64,000 nucleotides of DNA from NCBI GenBank assembly GCA_041446545.1, contig JBGOEJ010000010.1:1-64000 (forward strand). The letters are read 5' to 3'. Below are positions 35,929 through 43,396 of the stretch, piece after piece. The notes under the pieces were generated by a model. The model searched no databases. It was not told the origin of the DNA and was given only the letters and a program-made list of their open reading frames with translations. Both the position numbers and the translations under genes were made by a program. Positions within the stretch are counted from its first letter, which is position 1. Each line of letters opens with the position of its first letter. The stretch is from Fervidibacter canadensis (GTDB taxonomy: Bacteria > Armatimonadota > Fervidibacteria > Fervidibacterales > Fervidibacteraceae).

Positions 35929-38262
35929 TCAACGGCGCTTCAAAACCGGCGCCGCCGCATCAATGGGCTCCCCCAGAAGACGCGCCAGCAAGTAGGCAGC
36001 GCCCCACTTGTCCAAGGGGCGGTTTTCGCTGCCACAACGAGGCGATTGGACGCACGAAGGGCAACCCGCTTTGCACGGGCATCGGGCGATGGTTTCCTTC
36101 GTCCGTTCCAGCAATTCCGCCAGTCGCTCAAAGGCAGTCTCCGCAAAGCCTGCGCCGCCAGGGAAAGCATCGTAGACGAAAATGGTCGGTCGGCGGGTGT
36201 CAGGATGCCAAGGAGCATAGGAGATGCCTGCCAAATCGTCAGGGTCGGTCATTGCCACCAAGGGCATCAAGGCGATGATGGCATGTTCGCTGGCGTGCAG
36301 TGAGCCCATCAAATGTAACTCCCGCTCATCCAGTTCCTGCACCAACCCATCGTCCACGCAAATCCAAAAGCCGACAGTTTCATACTCGTCGGCAGGTAAA
36401 TCCAGCAACTCGGCAGAGAGGACTTCGTCGGTGAAAAGGCGCAAGCGTTTGAAGCCGATGACTTGTTGGCGCACCGCCAACTCGCCCAAAAACGCCGTCC
36501 CGCCATGCAAGGGCTTTTGCGCCCAAACCTTCAGCACTTGCGTGTCCTTCTCTTCCAACGGGACGGTGTAGTAGTCCACTGTCGCTGGTTGCACATACGC
36601 CACTTGTTTTTGCCAATCCAACGCCTCCACGAAATAAGTCTCGCCCATGTGCAGGTAAATGGCGCCAGGGTAGAGGGTGCGAAAGACTCGCTCCCGTTCT
36701 GCCAAACCGATGGTGACGCCCTTGCTGCGGTCTGTGATTTCCCATTGCTGACCGGTGATGGTGCGCAACCCGAAGGTATCGTGAGGGCGTTCCCGCCATT
36801 GCCAAAACTTCCGCCGACCGCCACTAAGCAACCCTTGTTCTTCCATCCGCGCCACCAATGCCTCAACTAAATCGCCCAAGTCGGCGAAAAACTTTCGGTC
36901 ATCTTCTCCCAAAGGCAACTCATAGGCGGCACACATTAAGTGGGCGGCAGCGATGTAGGGATTGCGAGGGGAGACGGCGATGGGTTCAGCGCCTTGCAGC
37001 AAAAACTCAGGATGTTGGGCGATATGTTGGTCAACAGGATTGGCAGTGGTGATGAGGACGACCAATCCCTCTTTTTGCCGACCCGCTCGTCCCGCCCGCT
37101 GCCAAGTGCTGGCGATCGTCCCTGGGTAACCGAGCAACAAAGCGGCGTCCAATTCACCGACATCAATGCCCAACTCCAAGGCGCTCGTGGCGATGACGGC
37201 TAACAGGTCGCCGTTGAACAGCCGCCGCTCAATTTCCCTTCGTTCCTCAGGCAAGTAACCTGCCCGATAACTGACGACCTTGCTTTTGAGGTCATCCAAC
37301 CATTCGCGGGCAAGTTGCTCGCGGGTGAAGCGCAAAAGCAAATCCGCCATCGCCCGCGATTTGACGAAAACGATGGTGCGGATACCTTCACGCATCAAGC
37401 GAACGAGCCATCGGACAGCCTCTGTGCTCGCCTTGGCACGGATACCTGCCTCCAAGTCCAAATAAGGCGGGTTCCAAATTGCCAAAGTCTTTGGCGGTGA
37501 CGGGGAAGCGTCTTCGCCGATGATGTGAAAGGGCAAACCGATGAGATTGCGCAAGGCTTCTTGAGGATTGCCCAAGGTCGCTGAGGTGCAGATGAAAATC
37601 GGCTCGCTGCCGTAAAGGTGACAAAGCCGCCGTAACCGTCGGATCACCCAAGTGAAATGAATGCCGAAGATGCCCCGATAGGTGTGCAGTTCGTCCACGA
37701 CGACGAAGCGCAAATGGCGGAAGAAGTGCGCCCAAAGTTGATGGTTGGGTAAGATGCCTGCGTGGAGCATGTCAGGATTGGTCAAAATGATGCGGCAGCG
37801 GTCACGGATAAGCCGCCGCTCGCGGTCGGGCGTATCACCATCGTAGGTGGCGACAGGCACTTGATCGGTCAAGCCCAACTCCCGCAACTTGCGCCATTGG
37901 TCTTGCGCCAACGCTTTCGTCGGGAAAAGGTAAAAGGCACGGGCGTTTGGGTCACGCAACAGCGCGTCCAAGACGGGCAGGTTGTAACAAAGGGTTTTGC
38001 CCGAAGCGGTGGGCGTAAAGACAGCGACATGGTGTCCCTTGCGAACGGCATTCAGCGCTTCGGCTTGGTGGCGATAAAGACGCTCTATGCCCAAACGCCT
38101 AAGGGCTTGCTGAAGGGGCGGTGAGAGGGGTTCTTCTGGGTCGGCATAAACAGGTTCGCGGGCGGGAATTTTCAAGACGGCAACCAATTGCCCTTTGCCA
38201 TCGGCAGCGTTGACGAACCGCTGCAAAAGTTCGTCCCACGCCCCTTGCACCTTTTCACTCAT
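35929..38262 (-). CDS. MrfA/YprA-like DEAD/H helicase with DUF1998 zinc-binding end
   Basis: 777 aa. RecA-like domain 1: YRHQAEAL, FTPTASGKTLCYNLPVLDALL, DELHTYRGIFG (DELH box), CTSATLGNPQE. Domain 2: FVKSRAMADLLLRF, ATSALELGIDVGELDAALLLGYPG, QRAGRAGR. The C-terminal DUF1998 region ends in CPCKAGCPSCVQSPRCGSENRPLDK, a four-cysteine metal site seen in this family. Bacillus MrfA of this type acts in mitomycin-lesion excision repair; that role here is inferred. Neighbours recG, sbcD and sbcC are also repair genes. Confidence 0.9.
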   Translation of the reverse strand: MSEKVQGAWDELLQRFVNAADGKGQLVAVLKIPAREPVYADPEEPLSPPLQQALRRLGIERLYRHQAEALNAVRKGHHVAVFTPTASGKTLCYNLPVLDALLRDPNARAFYLFPTKALAQDQWRKLRELGLTDQVPVATYDGDTPDRERRLIRDRCRIILTNPDMLHAGILPNHQLWAHFFRHLRFVVVDELHTYRGIFGIHFTWVIRRLRRLCHLYGSEPIFICTSATLGNPQEALRNLIGLPFHIIGEDASPSPPKTLAIWNPPYLDLEAGIRAKASTEAVRWLVRLMREGIRTIVFVKSRAMADLLLRFTREQLAREWLDDLKSKVVSYRAGYLPEERREIERRLFNGDLLAVIATSALELGIDVGELDAALLLGYPGTIASTWQRAGRAGRQKEGLVVLITTANPVDQHIAQHPEFLLQGAEPIAVSPRNPYIAAAHLMCAAYELPLGEDDRKFFADLGDLVEALVARMEEQGLLSGGRRKFWQWRERPHDTFGLRTITGQQWEITDRSKGVTIGLAERERVFRTLYPGAIYLHMGETYFVEALDWQKQVAYVQPATVDYYTVPLEEKDTQVLKVWAQKPLHGGTAFLGELAVRQQVIGFKRLRLFTDEVLSAELLDLPADEYETVGFWICVDDGLVQELDERELHLMGSLHASEHAIIALMPLVAMTDPDDLAGISYAPWHPDTRRPTIFVYDAFPGGAGFAETAFERLAELLERTKETIARCPCKAGCPSCVQSPRCGSENRPLDKWGAAYLLARLLGEPIDAAAPVLKRR

Positions 38263-38311
38263 GGAAAACGCTCACCCGACGAAAATTGTGTGCCAGTATC
38301 GGCGAAAGGCG

Positions 38312-38327
38312 TCCGTCACAAGACGGA
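38312..38327 (-). terminator. Hairpin after tRNA-Glu, possible terminator
   Basis: TCCGTC-ACAA-GACGGA, a perfect 6-bp stem with 4-nt loop, 17 nt downstream of the tRNA on its strand. Only a weak T-run (CGCCTTTCG) follows, so it may be a terminator or just a processing barrier before the helicase gene. Confidence 0.35.
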
Positions 38328-38343
38328 GGGAAAGAGGCAAAAG

Positions 38344-38419
38344 TGGCCCCGGCGGGATTTGAACCCGCGACCTCCGGCTTGAAAGGCCGGTGTCCTAGAC
38401 CAGGCTAGACGACGGGGCC
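38344..38419 (-). tRNA. tRNA-Glu(TTC)
   Basis: 76 nt, no encoded CCA. The acceptor stem GGCCCCG pairs with CGGGGCC (38413-38419 with 38345-38351), discriminator A. The anticodon stem CCGGC/GCCGG encloses loop CTTTCAA, anticodon TTC. T-arm GCGGGTTCAAATCCCGC is canonical. It has its own promoter just upstream. Confidence 0.97.
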
Positions 38420-38439
38420 GCCTTGTAGATGCGCCCATT

Positions 38440-38468
38440 ATGATAGCGCAACGACCACAAAAAGTCAG
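38440..38468 (-). promoter_or_regulatory. Promoter of tRNA-Glu
   Basis: Minus-strand CTGACT (38468-38463), 17-bp spacer, TATCAT (38445-38440): four of six and five of six consensus matches. Transcription would begin about a dozen bases before the mature tRNA 5' end. Confidence 0.6.
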
Positions 38469-38637
38469 CACCCTGCGAGTGGGAGGGCGAACCTCCCGGT
38501 GAGCCTATTCCTCCGACCTGCCCAACTACCTATCTGCCGACCTGCCCTCTCACGACCTGCCGATCATTTCGGCTCGGCAGGAGCCTCGCCCTCCCTTTCC
38601 GAACACCCTCGCACCCTGCGAGGATGTTCGGGAAGGG
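38468..38637. repeat. Repeat-rich spacer between tRNA-Glu and sbcD
   Basis: The 332-bp gap 38420-38751 holds no gene but has layered repeats. GCACCCTGCGAG occurs at 38468-38479 and 38611-38622. A 25-bp element beginning GGGAGGGCGA (38481-38505) recurs inverted at 38571-38595 with about 20 of 25 matches. GACCTGCC occurs three times between 38514 and 38562. The right end is a 21-bp stem with CCC loop (38593-38637), two mismatched positions, both compatible with G-U pairing. It looks like a degenerate mobile or REP-type intergenic element. Confidence 0.7.
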
Positions 38638-38751
38638 AACTTTTGGAAGGCGTTGCTTTCGCCGAACCAGCACCTGCCGACAAAGCGACTAAGTGGCGAC
38701 AGAATTGAAGCAAGTGAATTAGGGACAACTTTTGCCGAGGTGAAGGGCAAA

Positions 38752-40038
38752 ATGCGGTTGCTTCATTTTTCTGATGCGCACTTGGGGGCGGAAATTCACG
38801 GACGGCGGGACACTGACGGTCGCCACACGCATGTGAAGGATTTCCTCAACTGCTTGGACTTCATCATCAAGGTTGCCGTAGAAAAGCAAGTGGACGCCGT
38901 TTTGTTCACGGGCGATGCCTATCATTCCCCTCGTCCCGATCCCTTATCACAGCGAGAATTCCTCCGTCGCCTCCTTTCCCTTACCGAACGAGGTATCAGC
39001 GTCCTTTTGCTGATGGGCAATCACGACTTACCGATCGGCTACGGCGAGGCGGCAGCCTTGGACATCGTGAACTTGCTCAAAATCCCTGGGTTGCAGTTCG
39101 TCCGTGAGCCAAAGGTCGTGACCTTACCGACGCTGAAAGGCAACCTTCACATCGCTTGCTTCCCTTACCTTCCTCGCAGGTTCTTCGTCTCCCTTGAAGA
39201 AGAACAGGGTTGGACGGAAGAGCGGGTGCAGGGAGAGATGAGGCGGCGAGTCAGCGACCTTGTCACCCGCCTTCAGCGGGAATCTCAACAACGCAACGAC
39301 GGAAGTCCTATCGTCTTTGCGGGACACTTGTGGGTGGAGGGAGTGGAGTTCGTCGGCTCAGAGCGGGTCTTTTCTCTCACCTACGAGCCCATCGTCGCTC
39401 CCAGCACCTTGCGCCGCGACCCTTTCGCCTACATCGCCTTGGGTCACATCCACCGCCATCAATTTGTCGGCGACCGCGATTTCGGCGTCCCCATCGCTTA
39501 TGCAGGCAACATCGGACGCCTTTCCTTTGACGAAGAGCACGACCCCAAAGGCTTTTTGCTAGTGGATTTGGAACGGACGACAAAAGGGGTTTGGGGCGTC
39601 AAAGACTTGCGCTTCGTGGAGACACCGACCCGCCGCTTCGTCACGGTGCGATTAAACCTTTGCCAAGCCTCCGACCCGACCCAATACGCCCTTAACGCCC
39701 TCGCCCAAAACCGAGATTTAGACGGCGCCGTCGTGCGCGTCTTCCTGACCATCAACGAGGAGCAGCGAGGGCAACTGAACTTGGCGACCATTCGCAGCGC
39801 TCTGGAAAAGCGGGTAGACCATTTGGCAGCCCTTTCCTTTGAAGTGGCGACGGATGACAATGCCCCCATGCCCCTCCTCGCTGACCCCTCTCGCCCTTCC
39901 GAATTGGAACAGTTGCTCCAACGACCGATAGAATTGCTCGCCCGTTGGCTTGCCCAAAAGGGCAATCTTGACCAGCAACGAAGGGAACGGCTGTTGCGGT
40001 TGGCGATGGAATTGATGCAGGAGCAAGAAAGCGGATGA
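38752..40038 (+). CDS. sbcD: Exonuclease SbcCD subunit D (Mre11-like nuclease)
   Basis: 428 aa from ATG 38752 (MRLLHFSDAHLG), preceded by GAGGTGAAGGG; an in-frame upstream ATG at 38653 adds 33 residues from the repeat spacer and is rejected. Metallophosphoesterase motifs: FSDAHLGAEIHGR, LFTGDAYHS, LLMGNHDLP, FAGHLWVEG, ALGHIHRHQFV. With SbcC it opens hairpins and trims blocked double-strand ends. A C-terminal helical segment (about 330-428) should bind the SbcC coiled coil. It lies 62 bp before sbcC. Confidence 0.94.
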   Translation: MRLLHFSDAHLGAEIHGRRDTDGRHTHVKDFLNCLDFIIKVAVEKQVDAVLFTGDAYHSPRPDPLSQREFLRRLLSLTERGISVLLLMGNHDLPIGYGEAAALDIVNLLKIPGLQFVREPKVVTLPTLKGNLHIACFPYLPRRFFVSLEEEQGWTEERVQGEMRRRVSDLVTRLQRESQQRNDGSPIVFAGHLWVEGVEFVGSERVFSLTYEPIVAPSTLRRDPFAYIALGHIHRHQFVGDRDFGVPIAYAGNIGRLSFDEEHDPKGFLLVDLERTTKGVWGVKDLRFVETPTRRFVTVRLNLCQASDPTQYALNALAQNRDLDGAVVRVFLTINEEQRGQLNLATIRSALEKRVDHLAALSFEVATDDNAPMPLLADPSRPSELEQLLQRPIELLARWLAQKGNLDQQRRERLLRLAMELMQEQESG

Positions 40039-40100
40039 GTTTTGTCGGCGCGGGATAAACCCGTTCCCGACAAGCGCTTTCAAAGGAGGGTGTTTCGGGC

Positions 40101-42698
40101 ATGGTGCCAGTGCGCTTGTGGCTCCGAAATTTCCTCAGTTACGGCGATGAGGGGGAAGTGTTGGATTTATCCCGCATCCATGTCGCCGCCATCGTCGGTC
40201 ACAACGGAGCGGGCAAATCCAGCCTGATTGACGCCATCACTTGGGCTTTGTTCGGGAAAGCCCGTTCCGACTTGGATGGGTTGGTGCGCAAGGGAGCGAA
40301 GGGAATGGAAGTGGCTCTGGAGTTTCTGATGGACGGGCAACTTTATCGGGTGCGTCGCTCCTACTCCCGTGCCCGTAAAGACGGACACATTGTCTCGTTG
40401 GAGCAGCACGACCCCCTGACAGGAAAGTGGAAACCGTTGGTCATTAAGGGCGGAGTGCGCCAAGCGCAAACTTCCATCCAAAAGTTACTTCGGATGGATT
40501 ACGACACTTTCGTCAACACCGTTTGCCAGTTGCAAGGCAAATCGGGCGAATTCATGACTCTTAGCCCTGCCCAACGGCGTGACCTGCTGGCGGAAGTCTT
40601 GCGGTTGGGTGATTACGAAAAGTGGGCGGAAAGGGCGAAAGGGAAAGTGAGGGAACTGGCAGGCAGAATCGCTCAGGCAGAGCAAGAAATTGCCCACCTT
40701 GAATGGGAAAGGCAAAAGCGCCCCCAACTTGAGCAAGCGTTGGACGACCTCCAACGCCGCCTCCAAGGGGCAGAAGAAGAACAACGCCGCCGTCAAGAGG
40801 AGCGACGGCACTGGCAGGAGGAACAAAAACGGCTGCTTGTCTTAGAGACGCAACGACAGAACTTGCAAGGTGCTATCAGCGACTGGCTGCGACAAAAGGG
40901 GCAGGCTCAAGAGCGGTTGAAAGGGCACGAGCGGGAGCGGCAACAGTTGCAAGAAATCCTCGGACAGAAGGGAGCCATCCAAAAAGCGTTGGAAGATTAC
41001 CGACGAACCCAAGAGGAAGAAAAACGCTTCGCTGAAAAACAACACCAATGGGCGGAGTTGCAGCAACGAAAAAACGAACTGGAAAAACGCATCGGCGAAG
41101 AGCAAGCACAACTGCAACGGCGGGAAGGCGAATTGATGACCGAACGGCAGCGATGGGAAAAGGAAGTGGCGAAGAAAACGGTTGCCCAAAAAGAGTTGGA
41201 ACAGGTGGAAGAAGCGCTGAGACGGCTGGATGAATGGCAACGAAAAGCGGAAGAGTGGCGACAAGAACGCCAACAAAAAACGACCGAACTGGCTGCCCTC
41301 CAAGCCCGAAAGGATGCCTTGAGACGGCAACGGGAAGAAATCGGCGAAAAGTTGCGCCTTTTGTCGGAGCATGAGGGCGAACCTAAATGCCCCCTTTGCG
41401 GAAACTTGCTAACTCCCGAAGACTTCCTTCGGCTCCGCCAACGCCTCTTGCAAGAGGAGGCGACCTTGCAAAAACAGATGGACGGCATTGATGGGCAAAT
41501 CAAGACCCTCCAAGGGCACATTAAAAAACTGGACGAGTTTTTGCGGAAAGCCGAGACGGAATTGACAAAGCGACCTGCCTTGGAGCAGCGCCGAGGGCAA
41601 CTTCGCCAAACCCTTGAAGATGTCGCTCGTGCCGAAAGAGAGTTGGCAAGGTGGCAGGAAAAGTGGCAAGCCTTCCAAGGGGAAAAGGAGCAAGCGGAAC
41701 AAAAGTGGCAGAAAGAGCGAGAACGCTTGAAAACTCAAGAAACTGCCATCGGCTACGACCCTCACCGCCACGAGCAATTGCGCCAATGGTTGCGCCAAAA
41801 CGAAAGTGTCTTGCGACAAGCCCAAAGGCTACACGACGCCGAACAACGCCTGCCTCAAGTAGAAGAAGCCATCCGACGAGAACAAAGTCACCTGACAGAG
41901 ATAGAGCGCAACATCGCTGACGCCCAACAGCAAATCCAACAATTGGACACCCAACTGCGGCGCCGACCCGAAGTGGACAAGCGATTACAAGAGGCGGAGC
42001 AGCGCCTTGCTGAAGGTGAAAAGGTTCTGCGTGACCTGAATGCTCAACGGGGCGAAATAGAAGGGCAGTTGAAGGCTTTGGAGCGGTGCGAAGAGGACTT
42101 GAAGCGATGGCAGGAGCAATTGGGACGGGATAAGGAAGCCAAAGAGGACTATGAGATGCTGGAAAAAGCCTTCGGACGCTACGGGATTCCCGGCGAACTT
42201 TTAAAGGTCGCCGCCAAGTGGGTGGAAGGGGAAGCCAACCGCTTGCTGGCTCGCTTGACCAAGGGTCGGATGTTTTTGCGCTTTGAGTTGAGCCGAATGA
42301 CCCAAAAAGGCTCAGAAGAGGAGACACTCAACATCGTTATCGCTGACGAGTTGGGTGACCGCCCTTACGAAGCCCTCAGCGGTGGCGAAAAGTTTCGGGT
42401 GGACTTTGCCTTGCGCTTGGCATTGGCTCAATTGCTGGCGCGTCGGTCAGGCGCCCCTTTGCGCACCCTTGTGATGGATGAAGGCTTTGGCTCGCAAGAC
42501 AAGGAAGGCTTAGAAGCGATGGTTCAAGCCATTCAAACCGTCGCCCAAGATTTTGACCGTGTTTTGGTCATCACCCACTTGGACGAACTGCGAGACCAGT
42601 TTCCGACCCTCATTGAGGTGACGAAAGACCACAAAGGCTCCCACTGTCGGTTGAGAGAGCGCAACGGGGCTATGCCTGAGGAACCGCCTCTTCCCTGA
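40101..42698 (+). CDS. sbcC: Exonuclease SbcCD subunit C (Rad50-like ATPase)
   Basis: 865 aa, start ATG with AAAGGAGGG upstream. Walker A GHNGAGKSSLIDAI (about 33-45). A long coiled coil rich in Gln, Glu and Arg runs from about 190 to 700. The zinc hook CPLCG is at about 430. The ABC signature ALSGGEKFRVDFALRLALAQ is at about 758, Walker B LRTLVMDEGFGSQD at about 788. It is the ATPase and scaffold partner of SbcD in double-strand-break processing. Shorter than the 1048 aa of E. coli SbcC because the coiled coil is shorter. Convergent with the HD gene, 4 bp between stops. Confidence 0.95.
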   Translation: MVPVRLWLRNFLSYGDEGEVLDLSRIHVAAIVGHNGAGKSSLIDAITWALFGKARSDLDGLVRKGAKGMEVALEFLMDGQLYRVRRSYSRARKDGHIVSLEQHDPLTGKWKPLVIKGGVRQAQTSIQKLLRMDYDTFVNTVCQLQGKSGEFMTLSPAQRRDLLAEVLRLGDYEKWAERAKGKVRELAGRIAQAEQEIAHLEWERQKRPQLEQALDDLQRRLQGAEEEQRRRQEERRHWQEEQKRLLVLETQRQNLQGAISDWLRQKGQAQERLKGHERERQQLQEILGQKGAIQKALEDYRRTQEEEKRFAEKQHQWAELQQRKNELEKRIGEEQAQLQRREGELMTERQRWEKEVAKKTVAQKELEQVEEALRRLDEWQRKAEEWRQERQQKTTELAALQARKDALRRQREEIGEKLRLLSEHEGEPKCPLCGNLLTPEDFLRLRQRLLQEEATLQKQMDGIDGQIKTLQGHIKKLDEFLRKAETELTKRPALEQRRGQLRQTLEDVARAERELARWQEKWQAFQGEKEQAEQKWQKERERLKTQETAIGYDPHRHEQLRQWLRQNESVLRQAQRLHDAEQRLPQVEEAIRREQSHLTEIERNIADAQQQIQQLDTQLRRRPEVDKRLQEAEQRLAEGEKVLRDLNAQRGEIEGQLKALERCEEDLKRWQEQLGRDKEAKEDYEMLEKAFGRYGIPGELLKVAAKWVEGEANRLLARLTKGRMFLRFELSRMTQKGSEEETLNIVIADELGDRPYEALSGGEKFRVDFALRLALAQLLARRSGAPLRTLVMDEGFGSQDKEGLEAMVQAIQTVAQDFDRVLVITHLDELRDQFPTLIEVTKDHKGSHCRLRERNGAMPEEPPLP

Positions 42699-42702
42699 AC
42701 CC

Positions 42703-43374
42703 TCAAAGCATCGGCACACCGTTGATGGTCAGGCGATAGCGGTAGCCCAGAAACTCCGCTGCCTTGCGACTGAAAAGCATGCGGCTCATGAAAATCTCAA
42801 AGTATTCAAAGACGCTGCCGATGCTGGTGTCAATGGTCAAGTCCAAGGTGATGGTGTGGTCGTGATTGCCCACTTTCAATTCGGCATGCTGAGCGGCGTA
42901 ATTGATGCGGTCGTGGATGTCAAAAGCAGCCATGTTAGGGTTGCGGACGCGGGAGCGATGCACATCGGCTTTATCGGCGATGACGACGGCAGCCGTGATA
43001 GGGCTGACGATAGCGCCCCCTTCTTGCTCGTCATGATTTCCGATAGCGGCAGCGATCGCTCCTGCTTCGTCGGCATCCATGCCCATCTCCAAGAGCAAAT
43101 TTAAGGCGATGACAGCACCTGTCTTGCTGTGCATGACGCGGGAGATCATGTTGCCGATGTCGTGTAAATAGCCGGCGATGGCTGCCAATTCGGCTTCCCG
43201 TTCTGAAAAGCCCAACTCCGTCAGCAAGCGGCGGGCGTTGTGGGCGACAAGACTGACATGGCGGAAGCCATGCTCCGTGTAACCGATGGCTTCCATCTGC
43301 TCGTCGGCTCGTCGGATGAAAGTTTGCACCTTTTCGTTCGCCTTCACTTCCTCCAGCGTCACCAACCTTACCAT
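42703..43374 (-). CDS. HD-domain phosphohydrolase
   Basis: 223 aa. HD metal ligands: H in YTEHGFRHVSLVAHNA, the HD pair in IAGYLHDIGNMI, a conserved H in AAIGNHDEQEGG and D in VVIADKADVHR. The family hydrolyses phosphoesters, often of nucleotides. The C-terminal part (GNHDHTITLDLTIDT ... FEIFMSRMLFSRKAAEFLGY) is typical of a stand-alone HD group of unknown substrate found across bacteria. It lies 22 bp downstream of the acnA start, reading the opposite way from sbcC. Confidence 0.85.
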   Translation of the reverse strand: MVRLVTLEEVKANEKVQTFIRRADEQMEAIGYTEHGFRHVSLVAHNARRLLTELGFSEREAELAAIAGYLHDIGNMISRVMHSKTGAVIALNLLLEMGMDADEAGAIAAAIGNHDEQEGGAIVSPITAAVVIADKADVHRSRVRNPNMAAFDIHDRINYAAQHAELKVGNHDHTITLDLTIDTSIGSVFEYFEIFMSRMLFSRKAAEFLGYRYRLTINGVPML

Positions 43375-43396
43375 GAGACGCCTTCGCCTCCTTGCC

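Noticed and set aside
38481..38595. Possible CRISPR-like spacing of GACCTGCC repeats
   Set aside because: Units are only 8 bp with irregular spacing and no cas genes are in the window.
38653..38751. 33-residue N-terminal extension of sbcD
   Set aside because: It reads repeat-spacer DNA; MRLLHFSDAHLG at 38752 is the normal family start with a ribosome site.
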